A stretch of 9,142 nucleotides of DNA, taken from NCBI GenBank assembly GCA_030452775.1, contig JAKDLQ010000085.1:1-9142 (forward strand). The letters are read 5' to 3'. The notes under the pieces are model-generated. The model was not told where the DNA came from. It made no database searches and was given only the letters and a program-made list of their open reading frames with translations. Below, in pieces: positions 1 through 6,298 of this stretch. The position numbers and the translations under genes were made by a program. The first letter of the stretch is position 1; each line of letters opens with the position of its first letter. The DNA is from Micrococcales bacterium (GTDB taxonomy: Bacteria; Actinomycetota; Actinomycetes; Actinomycetales; Dermatophilaceae).

Positions 1-455
1 GTGAGCAGCTGGTCGACGATCTGCTGCGGTGACTGCCGCGTCACCGGCTCGCCGCACGTCGGACAGTGCGGCCGGCCGGCCCGCGCGAAGAGCAGGCGCA
101 GGTAGTCGTAGACCTCGGTGATGGTCCCGACGGTCGAGCGCGGGTTGCGGTTCGTCGACTTCTGGTCGATCGACACCGCCGGTGACAGGCCCTCGATGAA
201 GTCGACGTCGGGCTTGTCCATCTGGCCGAGGAACTGCCGGGCATAGGCCGACAGCGACTCGACGTAGCGCCGCTGCCCCTCGGCGAAGATCGTGTCGAAC
301 GCCAGTGACGACTTCCCCGACCCGGAGAGGCCCGTGAAGACGATGAGGCTGTCGCGCGGCAGGTCCACGGACACGTCCTTGAGGTTGTGCTCTCGGGCGC
401 CTCGCACGACGAGGGCAGGAGTGGTGGGACGAGCCGTTGCAGTCACGCGCAACAT
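1..455 (-). CDS. uvrA: UvrA excinuclease ABC subunit A, N-terminal part (runs off the window)
   Basis: DNA-damage recognition ATPase of nucleotide excision repair, which works as a dimer with UvrB in the cytoplasm. About 151 residues are visible. Seen: the opening strand motif REHNLKDVSVDLPR (residues 21-34), the first Walker A loop GLSGSGKSS (42-50), the highly conserved YVESLSAYARQFLGQM stretch, SIDQKSTNRNPRSTVGTITE, and the first zinc-binding CPTCGEP pair near residue 135. These are diagnostic for UvrA. ATG at 455 is chosen as start; no good Shine-Dalgarno precedes it, and a GTG three codons later (446) is a possible alternative. The gene is cut by the left window edge. Immediately upstream lies transposase debris, so the native promoter may have been displaced. 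I saw no GAAC-N4-GTTC type LexA site in the roughly 150 bases upstream. Confidence 0.97.
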   Translation of the reverse strand, partial: MLRVTATARPTTPALVVRGAREHNLKDVSVDLPRDSLIVFTGLSGSGKSSLAFDTIFAEGQRRYVESLSAYARQFLGQMDKPDVDFIEGLSPAVSIDQKSTNRNPRSTVGTITEVYDYLRLLFARAGRPHCPTCGEPVTRQSPQQIVDQLL

Positions 456-512
456 CGTAGGTCGAGGCACCGACAGTCCCTCAATCGTGCCTGCCGGGTT
501 GCCGGGTCTGCG

Positions 513-909
513 TCAGGTTTGTGGTGTTGGGCTAGTGGCGCGCCAGAGGATGTGCTCGCGGCTGGACTGGCGCAGGGTGCGCAGGGCGGGACGGGGTCGA
601 GGCCGGTGATGGCCGAGCGCGACCGGTTGGCGGATCTGGTCGAAGCCGCGACGCTCGCACAGCGATCGCGGAACCGCCACCGGCTCATGTGCCACACCAG
701 CCGGAGCGGGTCCGGCCCGTAGGCCACGTACCGGGGCTGGGTGCTCGCCGAGCCCTGGCGCGCGGTCGAGATCCCCCCGAAGGACGGGCACGCGGCGGCC
801 GTCTCGTCCGCGCGGTGACCACGTGCACCACCCTCGCCCCGTCCTGCTCGAGCTCCACCCGGACCAGGGCGAACCCGTCCAGGCCAAGCAGCTTCGTACA
901 AAGGCCGTA
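513..909 (-). pseudogene. Decayed ISL3-family transposase, N-terminal fragment
   Basis: Read on the minus strand, three successive frames reconstruct the start of an ISL3-type transposase. Frame one (about 897-812) gives LLGLDGFALVRVELEQDGA then VVHVVTA; a two-base CG expansion near 809-813 shifts to frame two, which gives ADETAAACPSFGGIST and then YGPDPLRLVWHMSRWRFRDRC (to about 658); a further shift gives ERRGFDQIRQPV. The family normally shows a CPxC zinc-finger knuckle and an RxxYGPxPLRLVWxxRRWRC segment here; the second Cys is Phe in this copy. An in-frame TGA lies just upstream of the preserved part, no start codon is left, and the whole DDE catalytic domain is missing. The final frame closes with TGA at 513-515, but its last residues I do not recognise. 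A dead relic; no terminal inverted repeat could be assigned. Confidence 0.72.
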
Positions 910-919
910 ACCTCACGAG

Positions 920-1129
920 CTAGACGCGTCGGCCCTTCTTCTTGCCGCCAGGTCCGAACATCTTGGTCAGCAAGACATTCAGCAGCAGCGAAAGGGCGAC
1001 GTAAAACACGGCCCAGCCGATGAGGCTTGCCGCTGGCGTGTGCGCGGCGTTCAAGCCGAAGATCAGCACGCCGAATCCTGCCTGGAGCGCCAGCGTCCGT
1101 AAGCTGAACACCCAGTCCTCGCCGGACAT
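920..1129 (-). CDS. Small two-helix membrane protein, candidate immunity partner of the upstream secreted protein
   Basis: A 69-residue protein with no family I can name. It has a short polar N-terminus (MSGEDW), two hydrophobic segments at about residues 12-30 and 36-55 separated by a short loop with Thr-Pro, and a strongly basic tail (GGKKKGRR), predicting a helical hairpin in the plasma membrane with the basic end inside. The ATG at 1129 follows the stop of the upstream gene as TGAGATG, so the two are almost certainly co-transcribed and translationally coupled; there is no strong independent Shine-Dalgarno. Small two-helix membrane proteins encoded directly after a secreted peptide are the usual look of bacteriocin immunity proteins, which is why I suggest that role, but an accessory export or anchoring role is equally compatible. 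The stop codon is about ten bases from the ISL3 relic. Confidence 0.75.
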   Translation of the reverse strand: MSGEDWVFSLRTLALQAGFGVLIFGLNAAHTPAASLIGWAVFYVALSLLLNVLLTKMFGPGGKKKGRRV

Positions 1130-1130
1130 C

Positions 1131-1739
1131 TCAGCACCGGGTCCTGTATGCCTTGTGCAGCGAGATGGTGTAGTTGATCTGAATCTCGAGGCAGTACTTC
1201 GTGGAGTAGTAGTGGTCGATCGTGATGACAAGGATCGTGGCGATACCGCCCCCGTAGGTGCACACTGCCGGGTCGAAACCAGACGCTGCGCAGATCGCGA
1301 CGGCCACTGCGGACACGCCGACCTCCATGAACCACCGTTGGTCATTCGGCGTCAGATGGTGGAAGTAGATGTACCAGCCGAACCCGACGTGCCAGGCGGG
1401 ACTGACCGTGCCGGTCTGAATCTGCTGCATCAACTCTGGGTGGGCCTTGACGAACTGGGCGAACTCGTAGAACGACTTGGCCAATGCCGCCCGATCGGCG
1501 CTGGGGAGTTTGGCCCCTGCGGGCTGTGCAGCAATCACCCGTTCCACGCTTGCCACGGTGGCCCGCGAGGTGGTGGCTGCGCTGGCGACGTTGCTTGCCA
1601 CTGGTGTCATCGAGACGGAATCGGCTGTTGCGTTGAGTGCTGGTGCTGAGATCAGTAGAGCCGCCAGCACCGCGGCGGCGGCCGTGCGGAAGATGTGTTT
1701 GCCGGGTCTAGCAGACAGGGAGACACGAGGTCGTTGCAT
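1131..1739 (-). CDS. Secreted four-cysteine protein of unknown function, bacteriocin-like
   Basis: A 202-residue protein. Residues 1-39 form a Sec signal peptide: basic N-region (RPRVSLSARPGKH), a hydrophobic core AAAVLAALLI, and an ATA cleavage site before Asp40. A Ser/Thr/Ala-rich linker (40-65) and a helical stretch (66-110, including ELMQQIQTG) follow. The C-terminal part is distinctive: an aromatic patch HVGFGWYIYFHH (117-128), a hydrophobic segment at 139-175 broken by Cys150, Cys160 and a glycine run, then KYCLEIQINY and a terminal Cys202. Four cysteines occur, all in the C-terminal third, enough for two disulfides outside the cell. The start at 1739 is supported by AAAGG seven bases upstream; an in-frame ATG five codons earlier (1754) lacks a comparable site. 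It is coupled to the small membrane gene downstream. I recognise no enzyme domain; a membrane-active peptide precursor is my best guess. Confidence 0.8.
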   Translation of the reverse strand: MQRPRVSLSARPGKHIFRTAAAAVLAALLISAPALNATADSVSMTPVASNVASAATTSRATVASVERVIAAQPAGAKLPSADRAALAKSFYEFAQFVKAHPELMQQIQTGTVSPAWHVGFGWYIYFHHLTPNDQRWFMEVGVSAVAVAICAASGFDPAVCTYGGGIATILVITIDHYYSTKYCLEIQINYTISLHKAYRTRC

Positions 1740-1746
1740 TGTTGTA

Positions 1747-1760
1747 CCTTTCATGAAAGG
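1747..1760 (-). promoter_or_regulatory. 14-bp perfect palindrome covering the ribosome binding site of the secreted-protein gene
   Basis: CCTTTCATGAAAGG is a perfect palindrome ending seven bases before the ATG at 1739. In the transcript the right arm AAAGG is the likely Shine-Dalgarno, and it can pair with CCTTT across a CATG loop. The same site could serve as a protein operator. The palindrome is seen; its regulatory use is inferred. Confidence 0.45.
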
Positions 1761-1993
1761 GGCCAACTGCGACGAGATGTCGTATGTCAGGAACGTACGC
1801 CTATGTCCAGTTCGGCGGATAGGTGTTTTGGCTGCCAACATCCTGTGAAAATGATCAATGCCACATGTGTGCCGCTGAAGAGTCCCTGACCGGACTTCCG
1901 CACTGGTAGGCATCTTCGGGGGTTGCCGATCGCGTTTGTGCTGGTCAACGGCGTGCGCACCCGACCCGGCCGGATGCCGCCCAGCTCGCTCGG

Positions 1994-2047
1994 CGGCGCC
2001 ACCGTCCGTCCCACGCGGGGCGGCGCCACCGTCCGTCCCGCGCGGGG
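1994..2047. repeat. Two tandem copies of a 27-bp GC-rich unit
   Basis: The unit begins CGGCGCCACCGTCCGTCCC and ends in CGCGGGG; copies at 1994-2020 and 2021-2047 differ by one base (A2012 against G2039). The second copy contains the palindrome CCCGCGCGGG (2037-2046), which occurs again at 2099-2108. Non-coding spacer repeat with no known function. Confidence 0.85.
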
Positions 2048-2133
2048 CCGGGCACGCACCGAGCCGTCGGAGTTGCTCGGCTGTTCGGCCAAGTCCGCCC
2101 CGCGCGGGCCGGGCTGCCACACGAGCGCCCTCA

Positions 2134-2167
2134 GCGGCATACTCGGCGCGCTGGGCGGCATACTCGG
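2134..2167. repeat. Two direct copies of GCGGCATACTCGG with a 21-bp period
   Basis: GCGGCATACTCGG occurs at 2134-2146 and exactly again at 2155-2167, separated by CGCGCTGG. The pair ends 37 bases before the GH15 start, so it lies in the leader of that operon. It could be a regulatory direct repeat or simply spacer duplication. Confidence 0.7.
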
Positions 2168-2204
2168 GTGCATGAGCGACCCTGCTCCGCCCTCGGAGCC
2201 ACCC

Positions 2205-4019
2205 ATGAACCCGACGCCCATCGAGGACTACGCCGTGCTCGGCGATCTCGGGACGGCCGCTCTCGTGAGCAGGGGCGGCTCGGTCGACTGGCTGTGCCTG
2301 CCCCGCTTCGACTCGAACGCCTGCTTCGCGGCGCTCCTTGGCACCCCGGACAACGGCCGCTGGCTGCTCGGCCCACTCGACCCGCATGCCAGGACGACGA
2401 GGCGCTACGTCGACGACTCCTTCGTCCTCGAGACGACCCACGAGACGTCCACCGGCAGCGTCCGCGTCACCGACCTGATGCCGATCGGCGACGGCCGAGC
2501 CGACATCCTACGTCACGTCGAGGGCATCTCGGGCACGGTCCGCATGACCCACGAGTGGATCGTCCGCTTCGGTTACGGACTGTGCCGACCGTGGATCAGC
2601 AGACACAGCGACGACCGGGAGGGACGGACCGACCGGGTCATCACGGCGGTCGCGGGGCCCGACATGCTCGTGCTGCGTGGAACCCGGCTCCCCCGCGCGC
2701 AGGACGGGCGACACATCGACGAGTTCGACATCCGAGCCGGCCAGACGATGACCTTCTCGACGACATGGTTCCCCAGCCACGAGGAGGTGCCGGCGCCGCT
2801 GCGGGTCCGCACCCGCATCGACGAGACGAAGCGGGTCATGCAGGAGTGGGCCCGTCGCCATGACTACGAAGGGCCATACGCCTCGGCGGTGACCCGCTCG
2901 CTGCTCGTGCTGCGCATCCTCAGCCACGGGGTGACCGCCGGGATCGTCGCCGCGGCCACGACATCGCTGCCCGAGGACTTCGGCGGCGAGCGCAACTGGG
3001 ACTACCGCTTCTGCTGGCTGCGCGATGCCGCCCTCACCCTGGAGTCGCTGCTCGACTGCGGCTACGTCGAAGAGCCTGAGATGTGGCGCAACTGGCTGCT
3101 GCGCGCCGTCGCGGGCGACCCGGAGGACATGCAGATCATGTACTGCGTCGACGGCGCGCGAGAGTTGTCCGAGCGCGAGCTGCCGCACCTACCCGGCTAT
3201 GCCGGTTCGAGTCCGGTCCGGGTCGGCAACGGGGCCGTCGGGCAACGCCAGACCGACGTCCTCGGGGAGGTGATGATCGCGCTCGAGCACGCGCGACAAC
3301 GCGGCATCGCGGAGAACGACGACTCGTGGCACCTGCAGCGGGTCCTCGTCAACCATCTCGCCGACTGCTGGGACCAGGCCGACAACGGCATCTGGGAGAT
3401 CCGGGGGCCGCTGCGTCACTTCACCCACTCGAGGGTCATGGTGTGGGTCGCCTTCGACCGGGCCATCAGCGCCGTCGAGGTCCATGGGCTGCACGGGCCG
3501 GCCAAGCGCTGGCGCGAGCTGCGCGACAAGGTCCGGGAGGAGGTGCTCGCCCACGGCTTCAACGCCGAGCGCAACACCTTCGTCCAGCACTACGACACGA
3601 CCGAGGTCGACGCCTCGCTGCTGACGCTGTCCGCGGTCGGCTTCATCGACGGCGACGACCCGAGGATGCTCGGGACGATCGCAGCGGTCGAACGAGACCT
3701 CCTGCGCGAGGGACTGGTGCTGCGCTATCGCACCGACGCCGGCGTCGACGGACTGTCGGGGGGCGAGCATCCGTTCCTCGCGTGCTCCTTCTGGCTCGTG
3801 ACGGCATACGCGAAGGCGGGTCTGATCGACCGCGCGACGGCGCTCATGGACCGGCTCGTCGGGCTTGCCAACGACCTCGGCCTGCTCTCCGAGGAGTACG
3901 ACCCGATCGGCGAACGGATGGTCGGCAACTTCCCCCAGGCGTTCTCCCATCTCACGCTCGTCGGTGCTGCACTGGCGATCGCCGAGGCGACCGGAGAGGC
4001 GCGCCATGCGGTTCAGTGA
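2205..4019 (+). CDS. Glycoside hydrolase family 15 protein (trehalase / glucan 1,4-alpha-glucosidase type)
   Basis: A 604-residue cytoplasmic alpha-glucosidase that hydrolyses trehalose or non-reducing ends of alpha-glucans with inversion. Seen: the actinobacterial GH15 opening TPIEDYAVLGDLGTAALVS and GSVDWLCLPRFDS in the N-terminal beta-sandwich domain, then the (alpha/alpha)6 barrel with GGERNWDYRFCWLRDAALTL (from 260), DNGIWEIRG with the likely catalytic acid Glu398, and LLSEEYDP with the likely catalytic base among Glu563/Glu564. Key acids and aromatic sugar-binding residues are intact. ATG 2205 is preferred because GGAG lies six bases upstream and the protein then begins MNPTPIEDY as relatives do; an in-frame ATG at 2172 adds eleven Pro/Ser-rich residues with a poor ribosome site. 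Trehalase versus glucoamylase specificity cannot be settled by motif. First gene of a three-gene operon. Confidence 0.93.
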   Translation: MNPTPIEDYAVLGDLGTAALVSRGGSVDWLCLPRFDSNACFAALLGTPDNGRWLLGPLDPHARTTRRYVDDSFVLETTHETSTGSVRVTDLMPIGDGRADILRHVEGISGTVRMTHEWIVRFGYGLCRPWISRHSDDREGRTDRVITAVAGPDMLVLRGTRLPRAQDGRHIDEFDIRAGQTMTFSTTWFPSHEEVPAPLRVRTRIDETKRVMQEWARRHDYEGPYASAVTRSLLVLRILSHGVTAGIVAAATTSLPEDFGGERNWDYRFCWLRDAALTLESLLDCGYVEEPEMWRNWLLRAVAGDPEDMQIMYCVDGARELSERELPHLPGYAGSSPVRVGNGAVGQRQTDVLGEVMIALEHARQRGIAENDDSWHLQRVLVNHLADCWDQADNGIWEIRGPLRHFTHSRVMVWVAFDRAISAVEVHGLHGPAKRWRELRDKVREEVLAHGFNAERNTFVQHYDTTEVDASLLTLSAVGFIDGDDPRMLGTIAAVERDLLREGLVLRYRTDAGVDGLSGGEHPFLACSFWLVTAYAKAGLIDRATALMDRLVGLANDLGLLSEEYDPIGERMVGNFPQAFSHLTLVGAALAIAEATGEARHAVQ

Positions 4020-4707
4020 CGTGACGCTCGAGCAGGTCGACACGGAGACCGAGCGCGTCCTCACGACTGCCGCAACCCTGCGGGACGAGGCATTGGCCGC
4101 TCCCTCACTGTGCCGCGGCTGGAGCCGTGGACACGTCCTGGCACACCTGGCCCGCAACGCCGACGCGCTGGCCCGCGTGTACGCGGTCGGAAGCACCGGG
4201 GTCCCCGACACGATGTACGACTCGGACGAGGCCCGCGACGCGGACATCGACGCGGGAGCATCGAGCTCCTGCGCCGCGCAGGTGGCCGATCTGCGGGAGT
4301 CTGCGGCCCGATTCGCTGCGCAAGCACGACGATTCGATGCTGCGCAGGGTGGGCTGCGGGTGGAGCGGACGCCCGGCGGGCGGCGGATTCCGCTCGAGAA
4401 GGTGCTGTTCATGCGGCTGCGCGAGCTCGTCTACCATCACGTCGACCTCGACGCCGGGTTCACCTTCGGGCAGGCCTCCCCCGAGGTCCTGGGCATGTTC
4501 CTCGCCGATGCGGTCAAGCGGCTCCGGAGCACCCCGGAGCCGCCTGGGCTGACCATCGTCACGTTCGAGGGCGACGAACACACCGTCGGGACCGGGGAGA
4601 CCGGGGTCGAGGGCTCTCGGGCCGGCGTGCTCCTCTGGCTCGGCCGCGAGGACAGCTCCGACGTGCGGTTTGATGGACCTGTCCCGACCCTGCCCTTTGG
4701 AGGCTGA
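4006..4707 (+). CDS. Maleylpyruvate isomerase family mycothiol-dependent enzyme (DinB-like fold)
   Basis: A 233-residue protein of the actinobacterial mycothiol-dependent superfamily, whose characterised member isomerises maleylpyruvate using a metal ion and mycothiol; most members have unknown substrates. Seen: PSLCRGWSRGHVLAHLARNADAL (split here at residues 33-43 and 44-55) and RLRELVYHHVDLDAGF (137-151). His47, Glu140 and His144 match the His/Glu/His metal triad known from the Corynebacterium enzyme. The C-terminal part (about 165-225, with a GVLLWLGRE segment) fits the second, mycothiol-binding domain. Start at 4006 is strongly supported by GGAGAGG six bases upstream, and overlaps the GH15 gene by 14 bases, implying coupling. 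True maleylpyruvate activity is not indicated, since no gentisate or salicylate genes are nearby; the partner hydrolase downstream suggests thiol-adduct chemistry. Confidence 0.9.
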   Translation: MRFSDVTLEQVDTETERVLTTAATLRDEALAAPSLCRGWSRGHVLAHLARNADALARVYAVGSTGVPDTMYDSDEARDADIDAGASSSCAAQVADLRESAARFAAQARRFDAAQGGLRVERTPGGRRIPLEKVLFMRLRELVYHHVDLDAGFTFGQASPEVLGMFLADAVKRLRSTPEPPGLTIVTFEGDEHTVGTGETGVEGSRAGVLLWLGREDSSDVRFDGPVPTLPFGG

Positions 4708-4709
4708 TC

Positions 4710-5375
4710 ATGACCTACACCGGCGAGGTGACCCCCGGTGGCCCGAGCGACGTACGAGAGCTGCCCCATCTGACGGTCCGCAAGCTCTCGGTATCGCCGA
4801 TGCACAACAACGTCTACCTGCTCAGCTGCGTCGCCACCGGGGAGCAGCTGCTCATCGACGCCGCCGACGAGCCGGAACGCGTGCTCGAGATGGTCCACGC
4901 GAGTGGGTCCGGCACCATCGGCCAGGTCGTCACCACGCACCAGCACTGGGACCACGTCCGCGCCCTCGCCGACGTCGTTGCAGCGACGGGTGCCACGACG
5001 ATCGCCGGCAGCGACGACGCCGACCATCTCCCGGTCCCCGTCGATATCCGGGTCGGCCAGGGTGATGTCGTCCGCTTCGGTGAGATCGCGCTCGATGTCA
5101 TCCATCTGCGTGGCCACACACCCGGGTCGATCGCGGTGGCCTATGACGACCCGTCAGGGTCGACGCACCTGTGGACCGGCGACTCCCTCTTCCCGGGTGG
5201 AGTCGGCAACACGAAGAACCCGGGTCAGAGCTTCGCCTCGCTCATCGAGGACGTGACGACGCGGGTGTTCGACGTCTATGGCGACGACACGTGGTTCTAT
5301 CCCGGTCATGGCAACGACTCGACGCTCGGCGCCGAGCGCCCGCACCTGGACGAATGGCGCGCCCGCGGCTGGTGA
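4710..5375 (+). CDS. MBL-fold metallo-hydrolase, glyoxalase II-like
   Basis: A 221-residue cytoplasmic hydrolase with the full metallo-beta-lactamase metal site: THQHWDH (His77, His79, Asp81, His82), RGHTPGS (His136), TGDSLF (Asp158) and FYPGHG (His200). Such a set usually binds two metal ions and hydrolyses thioesters or related esters, as in glyoxalase II. GGAGG six bases before ATG 4710 fixes the start, and only two bases separate it from the preceding stop. Pairing with a mycothiol-dependent enzyme makes a mycothiol thioester a reasonable but unproven substrate. A similar MBL gene beside uvrA is, as I recall, common in actinobacteria, which suggests this gene and uvrA were once closer neighbours. 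Its 3' end faces the convergent GntR gene. Confidence 0.92.
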   Translation: MTYTGEVTPGGPSDVRELPHLTVRKLSVSPMHNNVYLLSCVATGEQLLIDAADEPERVLEMVHASGSGTIGQVVTTHQHWDHVRALADVVAATGATTIAGSDDADHLPVPVDIRVGQGDVVRFGEIALDVIHLRGHTPGSIAVAYDDPSGSTHLWTGDSLFPGGVGNTKNPGQSFASLIEDVTTRVFDVYGDDTWFYPGHGNDSTLGAERPHLDEWRARGW

Positions 5376-5384
5376 GCCGGATCC

Positions 5385-5541
5385 GGCCACGAAGTCACGC
5401 TGCCACCGCGGAACCGGCCACCAAGTCAGGTTCGGTGCGAAGTCCTGCGGACTTCGTGGCCAGTTCGGTCCGGGCCGCGGACTTGCTGGCCGCTTCGGGT
5501 CTCGAGCCGACACTGCACGCTCGTGAACCGGCCACGAAGAC
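5385..5541. repeat. Cluster of five GGCCACGAAGTC-like motifs in both orientations
   Basis: Direct copies lie at 5385-5396 (GGCCACGAAGTC), 5416-5427 (GGCCACCAAGTC) and 5530-5541 (GGCCACGAAGAC); inverted copies at 5450-5461 (GACTTCGTGGCC) and 5480-5491 (GACTTGCTGGCC). Several are flanked by AACCGG or CAGTTCGG, so the real unit is a little longer. The cluster fills the 172-base gap between two convergent genes, a typical place for REP-like elements. No gene is seen in the gap. Confidence 0.8.
5438..5456. terminator. Hairpin between convergent genes, possible bidirectional terminator
   Basis: CGAAGTCC and GGACTTCG pair perfectly across a TGC loop (8-bp stem). It is nested in a larger imperfect inverted repeat formed by motif copies at 5416-5427 and 5450-5461. 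No U-tract follows on either strand, so factor-independent termination is uncertain, though high-GC actinobacteria often lack one. Confidence 0.45.
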
Positions 5542-5547
5542 AGGCTG

Positions 5548-6285
5548 TCACGAGGAAGGCGCGTCCTGTCCCGAGCGCGTTCTTCCGGCCCAGATGGAGC
5601 GGACATGACCGATGTGCCGGGCCATGATCTCGCGCATCGCGTCACCGTCGCGCCGCAGCGCCGCATCGACCATCTGCTCATGCTCGTCGGACATCCGCGC
5701 CAGGATGCCGCCTTCCGCAAGCGACTCCAGCCCGTACAGCCTCGACCGGTGGCGCATGGTGCGTACCACCGAGACCACGTGGTCGTTGCCGTGCAGGGCG
5801 AGGAAGCGCAGATGGAACTCGGTATCCGCCTCGGCGTAGGTCACGAGATCATTTGCCGCGGCCGATTCGGTGATCCGGCGTGCCAGCGGCCGGAGTCGTC
5901 GCACCCCAGCCGCGATGGTGCCCTCGCAGACATCGGCGACGAGCCCCATCACCGGAACCTCGATGAGACCTCGCAGCTCGGCGATATGGTCGAGCTCCTG
6001 CTCATCGAGCTCCGTGACCCGGAAGCCCTTGTTGCGGACCACCTCGATGAGTCCCTCGCCGGCGAGGTCGAGCATCGCCTCACGCACGGGGGTCGCCGAG
6101 ACGCCGAACTGTGCCGCGAGCTTGGGCGCCGAGTAGACGCGGCCGTCGCGCATCTGACCGGTGATGAGCAGGGCCCGGAGCGCCTCAGCCACCCGTTGGC
6201 GCAGGTTTGCCTGGCTGTCGAAGCTCGGCAGCACCAGGGACCCGTTCGGGTCATCCGGTCTCGCTGTCATGGTTCTTCGTGTCAT
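5548..6285 (-). CDS. GntR family transcriptional regulator, FadR/FCD subgroup
   Basis: A 245-residue DNA-binding repressor or activator, presumably of the adjoining catabolic operon. The N-terminal winged helix spans about residues 27-92, with SAPKLAAQFGVSATPVREAM (52-71) as the GntR recognition helix region and GLIEVVRNKGFRV as the wing. The C-terminal FCD ligand domain covers about 97-235 and keeps the metal-binding set Asp154, His158 (EADTEFH), His202 and His224, so it should bind a carboxylate effector, plausibly a proline or hydroxyproline intermediate. Start ATG 6285 lies 13 bases after the racemase stop; ATG 6270 is an alternative that removes five residues, and neither has a clear Shine-Dalgarno. 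It is the last gene of the operon, a common arrangement for autoregulated GntR proteins. Confidence 0.92.
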   Translation of the reverse strand: MTRRTMTARPDDPNGSLVLPSFDSQANLRQRVAEALRALLITGQMRDGRVYSAPKLAAQFGVSATPVREAMLDLAGEGLIEVVRNKGFRVTELDEQELDHIAELRGLIEVPVMGLVADVCEGTIAAGVRRLRPLARRITESAAANDLVTYAEADTEFHLRFLALHGNDHVVSVVRTMRHRSRLYGLESLAEGGILARMSDEHEQMVDAALRRDGDAMREIMARHIGHVRSIWAGRTRSGQDAPSS

Positions 6286-6298
6286 CTGGCGGACCGTG

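Larger units (their letters stand above)
1740..2204. other. Intergenic region between divergent units, no gene seen
   Basis: This 465-base gap separates the minus-strand secreted-protein cassette from the plus-strand GH15 operon. The half next to the cassette (1740-1920) is comparatively AT-rich and holds short palindromes: CCTTTCATGAAAGG, TTGGC-T-GCCAA at 1828-1838 and CACATGTG at 1863-1870. The half next to GH15 (1920-2204) is very GC-rich and repetitive. Open frames cross it on both strands, but their residues are arginine/proline/glycine-rich, frame-neutral products of the repeats and resemble no protein. Promoters for both units should lie here; I could not pick a convincing -10/-35 pair for either. 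Confidence 0.7.

Noticed and set aside
456..612. LexA/SOS box ahead of uvrA
   Set aside because: No GAAC-N4-GTTC-like sequence was found in this stretch on reading; the site, if any, may have been displaced.
443..916. Intact 157-residue minus-strand protein in the ISL3 relic
   Set aside because: Only its middle matches the transposase; the flanking parts are out-of-frame translations of the same relic, showing decay rather than a gene.
1780..1900. Promoter for the secreted-protein cassette
   Set aside because: AT-rich hexamers exist (for example TTGGCA and TACGTT on the minus strand) but none pair with acceptable 16-18 base spacing.
1923..2204. N-terminal extension of GH15 on the plus strand
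   Set aside because: It translates tandem repeats, has no ribosome site, and GH15 relatives begin at TPIEDY; the frame is just open by composition.
1131..2441. Long minus-strand frame extending the secreted protein by over 200 residues upstream
   Set aside because: The extension is Arg/Ala/Gly-rich, crosses the repeats and overlaps the 5' end of GH15; the signal peptide, and the AAAGG site before 1739, mark the real start.
3189..4412. 407-codon minus-strand frame opposite GH15 and the mycothiol enzyme
   Set aside because: Antisense shadow of two well-supported genes; composition is Arg/Val/Asp-rich without any recognisable motif.
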